Below are positions 35,409 to 45,200 of a DNA stretch of 64,000 bases, one piece after another. Made by a program: the position numbers and the translations under genes. How positions within the stretch are numbered: position 1 is the stretch's first letter; each line of letters opens with the position of its first letter. This DNA is from Ruminococcus sp. OA3 (GTDB lineage Bacteria > Bacillota > Clostridia > Lachnospirales > Lachnospiraceae). The stretch covers positions 3,472,001 to 3,536,000 of the forward strand of contig NZ_JAKNTO010000001.1 of NCBI RefSeq assembly GCF_022440845.1, written 5' to 3'. The notes under the pieces are model-generated. The model was not told the origin of the DNA. It made no database searches and saw only the letters and a program-made list of their open reading frames with translations.

Positions 35409-36755
35409 TTATACCCCTATCGTCAATTCCTGCACAAACAGATCTTCTGTCCAGCTGGTGACCGGTATTGCCTGCGGATATTTTTCAAGTATTCTCTGGT
35501 AGCTGGCAAGTCCTATACCCCTGTGTTCACCTTTTGTGGAATATCCCTCGTTCCATATTTTTCCAATATCAGTATCACCTTTCCATGAATTTGCCACCCG
35601 CACTGTGAGAAACCCGTCGTGGCTGATGAGTATAAACTCAATTGCCGGATTCTGAATATCTGCTGATGCCTCTATCGCGTTATCCAAGAGTATCCCAAGG
35701 CATCGGTTAAAATCCCAGATGTCGATCCCTGTTTCCGTTACCGGATACATAATCTCCATCCTGCATTTGATTTTCTTCACGTTCATCTCCATCAGTTTTG
35801 AAAGCACCAGGCTTTTTACTTCTGTGATCCGTATATTTCCAATCTGCGTGGTCATCCGAATCCGCTCTCCAAGTTTCTGATCGAATTCAATCTCGAAAGA
35901 CTTCAGGGTATGCCTGATCTTTTCCACTTCCCCCTCACTGACCGAAAGGTACATGCAGGCCAGCATATTTTTGTAATCGTGCCGAAACGCCCGCATATCC
36001 CGCTGTAAATCCTCCAGATTTTCCACGTACATCCGCTGCTGCAGTATCATCGACTCCTGCAGCCGTATTTTTCGGTCGCTCGCCTCTTTGTTTGCCAGGT
36101 ACATAAGGATACCAATCAGCAGAAGCGTCAGCACGATCACAGCCGCATTGTATGTGATCAGAGATTCCTTCTGCATTCCCAGACGCATCGTAAAGAATAT
36201 TTCAACCAATACTTCCATGCCCAGTATCTCCAGTGCCGTTATGCGGATATTCCGGCTTTGTTCCAGCAGATGGCAGATTGGCCGCCCAAAATGTATTTTT
36301 TTCAGCAGTATGGAAATACCGATGGCTGTCAGCGGATACAGCAAAAAGATCTGCTGTACAAAAAGCAGAAAATCCGACACCTCTTTTAACGTTATATTCT
36401 GGAGTACAGAGCCGATAACTGCCCCGGTGGACACCTGCATGACCGCTGCAACCCCCACCACGCAGAAAGACCACCACACATCCCGCTTCCACAGATATGC
36501 CATCGAAAGTGTGGCCAGTATCAATGTGAACACAGAACTGGCTGCGTATATCGCAAGCGGGCTAAAGTTGCTGGCCAGCAATAGCGTATTGTAAAAAACT
36601 GTTGACGGCACGGCTGCCATGAGCATAAACTTCCCCATGCTTTTCCATTTGATTTTCTCATCCAATACCGCAAAAATGTATACTGCCAGAACGGTAAAGG
36701 ATGTCAATGAGTCCAGCACATAAATCATTAAGAGTGATGCTAAAGAATCTGACAC
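35409..36755 (-). CDS. GHKL-type sensor histidine kinase
   Basis: A 448-residue membrane kinase. Six to seven hydrophobic segments occupy residues 1-220, followed by a coiled stretch, the phospho-acceptor His in RAFRHDYKNML (about residue 259) and the ATPase domain with LGILLDNAIEA (about 360) and a KGEHRGIGLASYQR G-box. A GTG start at 36755 is supported by GGAGG seven bases upstream. It signals to the LytTR regulator, like the AgrC/AgrA pair; the signal could be a peptide. Confidence 0.9.
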   Translation of the reverse strand: MSDSLASLLMIYVLDSLTSFTVLAVYIFAVLDEKIKWKSMGKFMLMAAVPSTVFYNTLLLASNFSPLAIYAASSVFTLILATLSMAYLWKRDVWWSFCVVGVAAVMQVSTGAVIGSVLQNITLKEVSDFLLFVQQIFLLYPLTAIGISILLKKIHFGRPICHLLEQSRNIRITALEILGMEVLVEIFFTMRLGMQKESLITYNAAVIVLTLLLIGILMYLANKEASDRKIRLQESMILQQRMYVENLEDLQRDMRAFRHDYKNMLACMYLSVSEGEVEKIRHTLKSFEIEFDQKLGERIRMTTQIGNIRITEVKSLVLSKLMEMNVKKIKCRMEIMYPVTETGIDIWDFNRCLGILLDNAIEASADIQNPAIEFILISHDGFLTVRVANSWKGDTDIGKIWNEGYSTKGEHRGIGLASYQRILEKYPQAIPVTSWTEDLFVQELTIGV

Positions 36756-36795
36756 GCCTTATCCTCCGTGTTTTCATATAATTCAGGTTTTGGAT

Positions 36796-36825
36796 ATTAT
36801 AACACAGAAAAACAGACCACATCAA
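36796..36825 (-). promoter_or_regulatory. Promoter of the LytTR two-component genes
   Basis: On the minus strand TTGATG (36820-36825), an 18-bp spacer and TATAAT (36796-36801). Confidence 0.65.
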
Positions 36826-36861
36826 TTTTTTAATTAAAACACTGCCGCAACGCCTATCAGG

Positions 36862-37740
36862 TTATGGAAAAATCCCCAGACTCTCTAAACGCTTCGTTCT
36901 GTCTTCTGATACTTTTCCTTTGCTTAGAGCCGTCCTCTGAACAGAAATCCAGTTTCCCATGCTGCGTCCGTCAGGCGCCTTGATCGCAGGTTTCAGCGGC
37001 AGCCGGCCGTAATGATTTTTATAAGCTTCTATCCAGTGAAGCATTTCATGCCACTTCTCATCCCGTACCACATCAAGCGTCCATACCATGGAAAGTCTGT
37101 CAAGCGCTTCTATTTGCTCCCCGGAGAGCGGCTTACGGCCGTGTTTTTTACAGTACCGTTCACGCTGGACAAAAATCCAGCTCCCTAATTTTTCTCCGGA
37201 TGCCGTTCTATAGTCGGCAGGGACTAATAAGTTGCCGTTTTTTTTATAATACGCCTGTGCAAGCTGGAACCAATATCCCCAGTCTTTCCGTTCATAGAAT
37301 CTCCATATCATACCATAGTGCTCTAACTCCTGTACCTGTTTCATTGTCAAATGACCCGTCTTGTACTTTTTTCTCTGTTCTTTTATCCAAAATCCCAACT
37401 GACATCCGCTCTTTGTTGTATAGTCCGTCGGAACATCCAGATTTCCATACTCCTGACGATATTCCTGAACCCTTGAAAGCCATTCTTCCCATTTAAAGCG
37501 GTCTTCCAACTTCCAGACCATACCAATTTTCTCAAGCAGAAGACAGCGTTCTGAATCCAGGGAAGATGGCAGGATCCCATTATACATGGCACGCTGACGT
37601 TCAATCCAGCGGCCCAGACGATAGCCCTCTGCTGTCACATAATCATGCGGAACCAGCAGATTTCCAAAAGTGTCTGAATAAGCCCGGGCATTTTGATACC
37701 ACTCCTCCCATGTTTGCGTTCGATATGTTCTTTTTCCCAT
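36862..37740 (-). CDS. Stand-alone protein of four helicase-associated-domain repeats
   Basis: A protein of about 292 residues made of four tandem repeats of 62-70 residues (about 9-75, 80-143, 147-214, 222-285). Each has the pattern W...Y....GN/RL.VP..Y....G..LG.WI..QR..Y, then LE..GM.W. This is the helicase-associated domain (HA), normally found attached to helicases and thought to bind nucleic acid; no helicase is present here. I place the start at ATG 37740, just before repeat 1, but no good ribosome site is visible; an ATG inside the inverted repeat (about 37807) is an alternative that would add 22 residues. As sequenced no promoter points at it; see the switch at 37802-38089. Confidence 0.75.
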   Translation of the reverse strand: MGKRTYRTQTWEEWYQNARAYSDTFGNLLVPHDYVTAEGYRLGRWIERQRAMYNGILPSSLDSERCLLLEKIGMVWKLEDRFKWEEWLSRVQEYRQEYGNLDVPTDYTTKSGCQLGFWIKEQRKKYKTGHLTMKQVQELEHYGMIWRFYERKDWGYWFQLAQAYYKKNGNLLVPADYRTASGEKLGSWIFVQRERYCKKHGRKPLSGEQIEALDRLSMVWTLDVVRDEKWHEMLHWIEAYKNHYGRLPLKPAIKAPDGRSMGNWISVQRTALSKGKVSEDRTKRLESLGIFP

Positions 37741-37801
37741 GTCTGATACCACAAAACCATTCAATTTCAGTATACGATCAACGGCCGGTGCTAAAAGAAA
37801 C

Positions 37802-37823
37802 CACATAATATTTATTATGTGAT
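37802..37823 (+). repeat. Left inverted repeat of the DNA switch (IRL)
   Basis: Twenty-two bases identical to the reverse complement of 38068-38089. The site is itself nearly palindromic: CACATAA, a TATTTA core, TTATGTG. The asymmetric core gives it a direction, opposite in the two copies, so recombination would invert the DNA between them. Confidence 0.9.
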
Positions 37824-37904
37824 CAGAAAAGTGTTCTCTGAAACATTGAAGGCCCTGAATACTTTTATTATTCATGTCAGAATAAATAAAAAAACAGAAA
37901 AACA

Positions 37905-37936
37905 AAGCCGGGAGAAGCAGGCTTCATTACCGGCTT
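37905..37936. terminator. Bidirectional terminator inside the invertible segment
   Basis: Arms AAGCCGG and CCGGCTT with an inner GAAG/CTTC stem, bordered by T-rich tracts in both directions (ATTTTTT on the plus side, TTGTTTTTCTGTTTTTTT on the minus side). Confidence 0.8.
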
Positions 37937-37984
37937 ATTTTTTATATCTTTTTTTAAAAAACTCTCATAATTGTTTATTTTTTC

Positions 37985-38013
37985 TTGAGAAAAAGGGCGA
38001 TCAGTGTTATGAT
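37985..38013 (+). promoter_or_regulatory. Promoter inside the invertible segment
   Basis: TTGAGA (37985-37990), a 17-bp spacer and TATGAT (38008-38013). Transcription would start near 38020, 48 bp before the right repeat. It now reads toward the recombinase 3' end (antisense); after inversion it would read into the HA-repeat gene. Confidence 0.75.
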
Positions 38014-38067
38014 TTGATAGGTATATTAAATATATGCCGTGATTTTTATGTACAGGCCGGAAAAAAT

Positions 38068-38089
38068 ATCACATAATAAATATTATGTG
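38068..38089 (-). repeat. Right inverted repeat of the DNA switch (IRR)
   Basis: Perfect reverse-complement copy of 37802-37823. The TAA stop codon of the recombinase gene (38083-38085) is inside it, so inversion leaves the recombinase protein unchanged. Confidence 0.9.
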
Positions 38090-38919
38090 ACGATCAGCAT
38101 CTTCTGTACCCGTTCCATGCAGCTGATATGCTGATCACCAGTTTCCATGGTATAGATTCTCGTCGTATTGATACTGCTGTGCCCGAGTAAATCAGCCAGT
38201 CGAACGATATCTTTTTCAGTCTTATAGAAAGTTCTTGCAAATAAGTGTCTGAGATTATGTGGGAACACTTTTTCCGGTGGAACTTCTGCTGTTCTGCACA
38301 ATTCTTTCATCTTCCTCCAGATATAACTCCTGTCCAGGGGTTTTTTATTTTTTCCCAGAAACACCGGTCCGCCCTGGAGACTGGATGTTTTTATATATTC
38401 CTTTAACAGTCTTTGCAGCGGCACAGGGATAAAAATTACCCGCGTCTTATTTTTGCAGTTTACCACCGCTTTTCCATTGTGCACTGCTTCTACCGTAATG
38501 TATTGCAGCTCTGAGACACGTATCCCCGTACCACAGATTGCCTGCAGTACATAAGAAATCTGGGTTTTGGATGCTGCATCTACCAATCGCATATATTCCT
38601 GTCTGGTCAGTTCCTTTTCCTCCTGGCAAAAGATCTGCCGCTGAACTTTCATAAGCCTGACGCAGCATTTCTGCAGACCAGAGAATCTGAGAAATCCGTT
38701 CAATGCTACCAGCATGGAATTCACACTGGCAGGGGCGTATTTTTCAGCCAGATGTTCTTTGTAGGCAATGGTTTCTTCTTTGCTTATCGTACGATCTCCT
38801 AAAAATGCGAGAAAATGTCGGATATCCCGCAGATACTTTTCAAGAGTAGCCTGACTTTTTTCCTCCTGCTTCAGACATTTTTTAAACTCAGTTAACTCGT
38901 GATTTGTTATACGTTGCAT
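38083..38919 (-). CDS. Tyrosine recombinase (site-specific, XerC/D-like), likely switch invertase
   Basis: A 278-residue integrase-family recombinase. An N-terminal SAM-like core-binding domain (about 5-85) precedes the catalytic domain (about 100-278), with Arg134 in GTGIRVSEL, His221/Arg224 in HNLRH, His247 in LLGHSS and the nucleophile Tyr256 in TRIYTM. All key residues are present. TGGAGGAA precedes the ATG. Its small size, its place next to the 22-bp inverted repeats and the stop codon inside one of them point to a dedicated invertase rather than chromosome-dimer resolution. An ATACTATC/GATAGTAT inverted repeat (38947-38977) lies in its promoter region. Confidence 0.92.
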   Translation of the reverse strand: MQRITNHELTEFKKCLKQEEKSQATLEKYLRDIRHFLAFLGDRTISKEETIAYKEHLAEKYAPASVNSMLVALNGFLRFSGLQKCCVRLMKVQRQIFCQEEKELTRQEYMRLVDAASKTQISYVLQAICGTGIRVSELQYITVEAVHNGKAVVNCKNKTRVIFIPVPLQRLLKEYIKTSSLQGGPVFLGKNKKPLDRSYIWRKMKELCRTAEVPPEKVFPHNLRHLFARTFYKTEKDIVRLADLLGHSSINTTRIYTMETGDQHISCMERVQKMLIVT

Positions 38920-39093
38920 ATAAATTCCTCCAGAAAATAACGTTATATACTATCTTTTCCGACATCTGTGATAGTATGTAATTTTTTAAATAAGATCAGC
39001 TCTTAATTTATTGGTTTTTGTTGTTCAATATGATACAATCACCCCAGAACAGATCGTACCGTCGTTTTATATTACAGAGAAATGGAGCAGACT

Positions 39094-40020
39094 ATGGATG
39101 TCAGACAGTTAAAATATTTCCTGGCATGTGCGCGTCGGGGTTCTCTTACCCTGGCGGCAGAGGAGCTGTATACGACACAGCCGCATGTCAGTATGGTTAT
39201 TAAATCACTGGAGAAAGAGCTTGGCGTCAGTCTTTTTTTTCGTAAATCTAAAGGTGTGGAACTGACCAGTGAGGGGGAACGCATTTACTCTTATGCTGCA
39301 AATGCGATTAAGAACACGGAACTGATCACAGCAATCAGCCAAGAAAAAATATATCCGTTACTTCGGGTCGCCTCCAACCCAAGCAGCCATATGGCCGTTC
39401 TTCTGACTCATTATTATCAGCTAAAAAAGGAGCAAAACCTTCTGTTACAGTATACTGAATGTGGGATCGAGGAAATGATCACGCTGGTCTCACAGGGTAC
39501 CAGTGATATCGGTTTTTTAATGGTCCCCGAAGACAGGAACTCAGCATTGTCATATATGCTGGAGCGGAGACATCTGAAGTTTACCCCTCTTTTAACTACC
39601 GATCTCGTGCTATACGCGGGAAAAAATCATCCTCTGTACAATGCAGAATTTATAACCCCGCAGCAGTTGACAGAACTTCAGTTTATTCAGCTGGACGATG
39701 ACTTTTTCTCAGTTGAGGATATCCTGAAAAAGCTACCGCAGTTCCATACGCTTAAAGATACGCTTCACCAGACTGTCCGAACAAACAGCAATCATATGAT
39801 GATCCAGATGCTGCAGCATACAGACCTCTGCAATATAGGAAGCTACTGGCTTCGCGATATGTACCGGCAATATGATTTCGGCCGGATACCGATTAAGAAT
39901 TTTGAGCAGAAGATCTCCTTCGGTTACCTGAAGCATTCTGGCAGTGCCCCGGACAGTGAAGCAGAACAATTTATTGACTTTCTTATCCATGCGATCCAAA
40001 TAGATGCAGATAATTCATGA
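39094..40020 (+). CDS. LysR-family transcriptional regulator
   Basis: A 308-residue LysR protein with helix-turn-helix at 1-60 (MDVRQLKYFLACARRGSLTL, then AAEELYTTQPHVSMVIKSLE) and an effector domain at 90-300. The ATG at 39094 is chosen because GGAG lies 6 bp upstream; the ATG at 39082 lacks a ribosome site. It is divergent from the recombinase gene and upstream of a MATE exporter gene in the same direction, which it may control. Confidence 0.92.
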   Translation: MDVRQLKYFLACARRGSLTLAAEELYTTQPHVSMVIKSLEKELGVSLFFRKSKGVELTSEGERIYSYAANAIKNTELITAISQEKIYPLLRVASNPSSHMAVLLTHYYQLKKEQNLLLQYTECGIEEMITLVSQGTSDIGFLMVPEDRNSALSYMLERRHLKFTPLLTTDLVLYAGKNHPLYNAEFITPQQLTELQFIQLDDDFFSVEDILKKLPQFHTLKDTLHQTVRTNSNHMMIQMLQHTDLCNIGSYWLRDMYRQYDFGRIPIKNFEQKISFGYLKHSGSAPDSEAEQFIDFLIHAIQIDADNS

Positions 40021-40128
40021 TATAAGAAAACCTTATAGACAGAGATAAAATTCTGGATATATTCAGATAAATTTGCAGATGATATCATTTACTTGAATGC
40101 AACAACAGTTATTCAAGGAGGAATTATC

Positions 40129-41496
40129 ATGTCTGCAGATCTCTGTAAAAGTGGGGAAGTTCATATGGAACACGGTCCCGTTGGAAGGACACTGATCATA
40201 TTTACACTTCCCCTCCTACTTTCACAGATTTTTCAGCAGTTTTACAGTATGGCAGACAGTATGGTCATCGGGCATTTCGCTGGAGACCACGGACTGGCTG
40301 CCGTCGGCGAGGCTGCACTGGTGCTTTCTGTTGTCATCAATTTTTTTATTGGGTTTTCAACAGGAATCAGCACCATTACCGCTCATCTCTTTGGTTCATA
40401 TCAATATAAGGCACTGAAACGCCTGATCAGCACCTCACTGCTCCTGGGAAGCATGATGGGGACTTTGCTGACTATTTCAGGGATTCTCGGAACGGAAACT
40501 TTTCTTCTCTGGCTCAATTGCCCGGCAGATGTGCTGTTGCCCGCAAAACAGTATCTTAAGATATGCTTTCTGGGCATTGTCCCACAGCTGTTATATAATA
40601 CCGGAAATGCAGTACTCCGTTCGCTTGGAAACACCAAAGAACCGCTGGTATATCTGCTCATTTCTTCTTTTCTCAATCTGGTGCTGGATATCGCACTGGT
40701 GGCCGGCGCCTCAGCAGGGCTCTGCGGAGCCGCCGCTGCAACGGTTATTTCCCAGTGGCTCCTTGCCGGGCTGATCGTATGGAAACTGCTGCATTTGAAT
40801 GCCGCATACTGCGTGGAACCGGAATGGAAACTTACCACATTTTCAGACTGCAAAAAAATCTGCTCCGCCGGATTCCCTTCCGGCATGCAGGCGGTGTTCA
40901 TGAGTCTCTCTTCCCTGGTTTTACAGACCTTCATCAACCAGTTTGGTTCTGCCGCCGTGGCAGGTATGGTACTATACGCCAGAGTGGAAGGTTTTCTTTA
41001 TTATCCGGCATTTGCCTATGGGATGGCACTCACCGGCTTTATCGGGCAAAACCTGGGAGCAGGGCGTCTGGACCGCATTCAGGAAGCCATGAAAAAAAGT
41101 GTGCTGATCGCAGCAGGTTTCACAATTCCGGCAAGCCTTCTTTTGACCGCCGGCTCCGGACATCTGCTGCTGTGCTTTACCTCTGACCCTGATATCCTGT
41201 TTTATGGCAGTGAAGCGATCTTTTATATCCTTCCCTGGTATTTCCTGTACGCAGTTGTCCAGGTCTGTATCGGAGGACTGAAAGGGCTTGGGAAAACCGG
41301 CTACCCGATGATCTGTTCTCTGATCTGCTACTGTCTGTTCAGGATTATCTGGTGTCAGTCTCTTCTTTCAATCTGGTGGGATATGCGTGTAATCTATCAA
41401 AGTTATAATGTCAGCCTGTTGCTGATGCTCATCCTGCTGATCACACATTACCGAAGTACATACCGGAAAATCAGAGATAAGAATTTTTATCCGTGA
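40129..41496 (+). CDS. MATE-family efflux transporter
   Basis: A 455-residue multidrug/toxin extrusion protein with twelve hydrophobic segments in two related halves. Family landmarks include the first-helix QQFYSMADSMVIGHFAG and the middle-loop GMALTGFIGQNLGAGR. AAGGAGG lies 8 bp before the ATG at 40129; the earlier ATG is within the leader. It likely exports cationic drugs or metabolites by Na+ or H+ exchange. Confidence 0.94.
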   Translation: MSADLCKSGEVHMEHGPVGRTLIIFTLPLLLSQIFQQFYSMADSMVIGHFAGDHGLAAVGEAALVLSVVINFFIGFSTGISTITAHLFGSYQYKALKRLISTSLLLGSMMGTLLTISGILGTETFLLWLNCPADVLLPAKQYLKICFLGIVPQLLYNTGNAVLRSLGNTKEPLVYLLISSFLNLVLDIALVAGASAGLCGAAAATVISQWLLAGLIVWKLLHLNAAYCVEPEWKLTTFSDCKKICSAGFPSGMQAVFMSLSSLVLQTFINQFGSAAVAGMVLYARVEGFLYYPAFAYGMALTGFIGQNLGAGRLDRIQEAMKKSVLIAAGFTIPASLLLTAGSGHLLLCFTSDPDILFYGSEAIFYILPWYFLYAVVQVCIGGLKGLGKTGYPMICSLICYCLFRIIWCQSLLSIWWDMRVIYQSYNVSLLLMLILLITHYRSTYRKIRDKNFYP

Positions 41497-41568
41497 TTTT
41501 CATATTTACACGGTGTTTTTTTGTTATATAATAATACTAATCAAATAAATAACCTGGGGATGATCATT

Positions 41569-41934
41569 ATGGAACTTAAGAAAATAAAATGGGACTTTTC
41601 AGTCTGCCGGCTCAGCGATACGTCCACAATCGATTTAACGAAGGAATTCTGTTTTATCGGTAAAACAGATGAGGAAATATCTCTGGTTTGCATCACATCT
41701 GATGTTCCAGAACATGTGTTAAAGAGAGAGGACGGTTGGAAAGCTTTCAGAATCCAGGGAGTTCTCGATTTTTCACTTGTCGGAATACTGTCCCGCATCA
41801 CGACACTGCTTGCCGATAACCATATCGGTATTTTTGCCGTATCCACCTTCAATACTGATTATATCCTGACAAAGACAGTGGATTTTGAAAAAGCCTTGAA
41901 TGTGCTGAAGACTGCCGGGTATCGAATTGTTTAG
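41569..41934 (+). CDS. ACT-domain protein (CASTOR-like)
   Basis: A 121-residue protein with two ACT-like halves: an N-terminal WDFSVCRLSD / EISLVCITSD part and a C-terminal ACT domain GVLDFSLVGILSRITTLLAD followed by IGIFAVSTFNTDYIL. Such small proteins bind amino acids and are often fused or paired with regulators. GGGG precedes the ATG at 41569. It lies after the MATE gene and before the PhzF remnant. Confidence 0.88.
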   Translation: MELKKIKWDFSVCRLSDTSTIDLTKEFCFIGKTDEEISLVCITSDVPEHVLKREDGWKAFRIQGVLDFSLVGILSRITTLLADNHIGIFAVSTFNTDYILTKTVDFEKALNVLKTAGYRIV

Positions 41935-41941
41935 AAAAACC

Positions 41942-42161
41942 ACAACGAGAGGCTGAGGATATCATATCGCTTTTGGCGGAAACCCAGCGGGAGTTTGCAT
42001 ATTGGAACGTCAGATGGTTTACGCCAGCCTTTGAGATCAATCTTTGCGGACACGCAACCTTAGCCGCAGCTTTCGTAGTTTTTAATTATATTGGTAAAAC
42101 AATCAGTCAAATCAGTTTCGAGACAGTCAGCGGCATACTGAATGTCTCGAAACAAAAATAA
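41942..42161 (+). pseudogene. PhzF-family protein, internal remnant
   Basis: The frame reads EAEDIISLLAETQREFAYWN, then VRWFTPAFEINLCGHATLAA and FETVSGILNVSKQK before a stop. FTP...E..LCGHATLAAA is the diagnostic motif of the PhzF phenazine-biosynthesis-like isomerase fold, and the SG-L strand follows at the right spacing. Both the first 25 or so residues and the remaining 200 residues are missing, so this is a decayed gene. Confidence 0.75.
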
Positions 42162-42225
42162 ATGTAAGAAAACCAGCCTGCTGGCAAGACAGTTATCAGC
42201 TTACCGTCAGTAACTACACGCTCCT

Positions 42226-45200
42226 TTAGTTCTCGTGTACCAGATACCCCTGTTTAAACGATTCAGCCGGTATCGGTTTGGAGAAATAGTACCCCTGCAT
42301 GTAATCACACTGCATATCTTTTAGAAAAGTAAGCTGCTCCTTTGTCTCTACACCCTCCGCGACTACCCGCATGTCCATATCTCTGACCATGTTCACGACG
42401 CTGGTTAATACATGCCGCGCCATCACGGAATCCATAGAGTGATGAACAAAGCTTTTATCTATTTTCAGGATATCAATCGGTACTTCCTGAAGAAAATTCA
42501 GGGATGAATAACCGCTTCCGAAATCATCCATCATAATCTCAAAACCATAAGCTTTAAATCTTTCCACACTCTGAATCAGTTCTCTGGGATTTTCAGTGTA
42601 GGCGCTTTCTGTGATTTCAAGCTTCAGCAATTCCGTATCCAGCCCATATTTATCCACGATCTCTAAAACCACTGAAGCGATATCCGGCTGATAAAAGTTA
42701 AGTCGCGACATGTTGACACTCAATGGAACGATCCTCCAGCCTTGCTCCTTCCATTCTTTTAAACAGCGGCAGGCTCTGTCCCAGATATATGCATCCATCC
42801 TGACAATAAATCCATTTTTCTCAAACAGAGAGATAAAGCGGTCCGGTGACAGCAGCCCTAAAGCCGGATGGTTCCACCGCACCAGTACCTCGCCGCCAAT
42901 ACATCTCTCTGAAAACGCTTCTATTACAGGCTGAATATAGATTTCAAATTCTCCGGCAGCAAGTGCCCTGTCCATACCGTTTAAAAGCTGCTGTTCTCCA
43001 AGCATCTGCACCCGCAGATGTTCATCATAATATGCAACATGCTGCAGATAATTACCTTTGACAGTCTGAAGTGCAAGAAAGGCGCGGTCACACATTTGAT
43101 CGATAGGCACCGTTATGTCAGTTATTATATATACCCCCGCGTAGATTGCAAATTTATACTGCGGGTGTTTCCTTGCGATCAGCTTTTGGATATCCAGCAG
43201 TGCCTGTTCCAAGTCCCATGCGTCTTCCTCATAGAATACAGCAAAGTTATCACCTGACAACCTTGCGCAGATTCCCTCTGATCCCATATGAGTTTCCAGA
43301 TATTCTGCAATAAACTTCAGAATATGATCCCCCTCCTGTCTTCCCAGAAGTTCATTGATCGCTTTGAATTTTTCCACATTCCATCTGGCAATCATGTACC
43401 TTCTGTCCGGCAATTTCGATAATCGCTGCCTGACCTTCTGATAGAATCCTTCCTGATTATAAATTGCAGTGAGCGGATCATGGTGCAGAGAATATTTCAG
43501 TTTTCGGTTTACCTCCTCGATCTGCTTCTCTCTGGCCCTGTTTCTGGTAATATCGAGAACAAATCCATCCAGCTGCAACTCTCCGTCCCTCTCTGCAAAG
43601 ATTCCCGTGATAAGCACATATCTGACATTTCGTTTGCCTGTCACGAGCCTCATCTGCCATTCTGTCCTCATATCTCCCGCCTTCAGGCTTGCATTCACCG
43701 TGTTTTCCGGTACATTGAAATCTTCCGGATGTACATAGAATGACATTTTATTGTGTGCGATACGGTTTATGTTTTCTTTTGTCTCTTCTATAATCTGATA
43801 AAAAATATCATTTCCGTAGACCAGCGTGAAGCCGGAATCAACGCGAACGGTAAAGACGCCTCCCCGCTCGGCGGCACGGTAAAGATAAACCTGCTTTTCC
43901 AGTTCCTCCATAGCCTGTTCTTTTTTCCAGTTTTTCTCCCTGATGTTCGTAATCATGCCTGCAAATAAATCCGGTTCCCCCAGATTATCACGGATCATAT
44001 AGCCCCGGCACTGTAGCCAGATCCACTCATCATTACGGTTTCGTGCACGGTACTGTATGCAGTGGGATTCAGCACGGCCATCCGCAATCTCCTGATTGGA
44101 TGCCAGGAACTCCTTCTGATCCCCGGGATGAATCCTTTCTCCCCACACTGCTGATGCATTTGGAATGACGGTTCCGGGAAGCCCAAACTCTTCTACCATA
44201 CGCGGAGAATAACGAAAGGTACCTGTCTTCATGTTGCCAACAAATATATAATCGTCCGTACTTTCCATCAATGCATCGCACAGATGCTCTTTATCATAGT
44301 CAAAATCACGGATTCTCTGCCTTTCTTCCTCCGGTGAACATGCCAGGCGTCTGCGCGCCTGCTCAATATGATACTGCTGCTTCTGCTCATACATAATTTC
44401 GTCCGCCTGTGAGATCAGTTCCATCACGGAACATTCATCACACGGCTGTGCCTCCACAAGCCCGTAGCTGAAAGAAAGCTGATAAGCCAGCCTTTCTTCT
44501 GCCGCCTTTCGCTCCATGGCATTCAGTATAATCTGTATTTTTCTGGTGGCGTTTTCCAGGCTGCACCCATAAAAGGCAATAATGAATTCATCACCGCTGA
44601 GACGAAAAACAGTGTCCTCCGGATACAAATACTCTTTCACAATGTGCGCAACACTGACAAGCGCGTAGTCCCCTTCCTTATGCCCATAAGTGTCATTGAT
44701 CACCTTTAGATTATTCAGATCTGAAAGGCAGATAGTTACAGGGACTCCCTTCCTGGACGCGCTTCTGAGCTTTTCTTCCAGATCTGCTTTGCCGGCGCGT
44801 CTGTTCAGCAGCCCCGTCAGCTCATCCATATTGGCAGTATGTGACAGTTCTTTCCGCTCTGTGATGTTGACGGAATGCTGCATGTGCACCAGTCTTCCAT
44901 CCGGCCATTCCAGGAGGCAGTCATAATTTTCATATATCTGCCCGGTCTTTTCATTACATTCTTCCCATGAAATAACATCATTACGCCCGGCACGCTTTTT
45001 CAGCTCCGTTATGGGACAAAACGGACACCTTCCATACATCTCTTTCTGAAATATTTTCCAGCATACCTGTCCTTCCGGATGTTTCACACAAAATTCAGCC
45101 TTCATTCCGGGACTCATATACAAAATTTCATCTGTTTCAATATCTGTAATATAAATCAAAGCATCCAGCTTATCCAAAATCTGATGATAAGCAAATATCT

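Larger units (their letters stand above)
37824..38067. mobile_element. Predicted invertible promoter segment (244 bp), drawn in the OFF orientation
   Basis: The DNA between the two inverted repeats contains no gene but one promoter (37985-38013, pointing right) and one bidirectional terminator (37905-37936). It lies between the HA-repeat gene and a tyrosine recombinase gene. In this orientation the promoter points into the 3' end of the recombinase gene and the terminator blocks recombinase read-through toward the HA gene. Inverting the segment would bring the promoter next to the HA gene and aim at it. Confidence 0.8.

Noticed and set aside
37741-37905. Longer N-terminus of the HA-repeat protein starting at 37905
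   Set aside because: It would begin inside the terminator stem and read through the inverted repeat; the extra residues resemble no HA repeat and would change when the segment flips.
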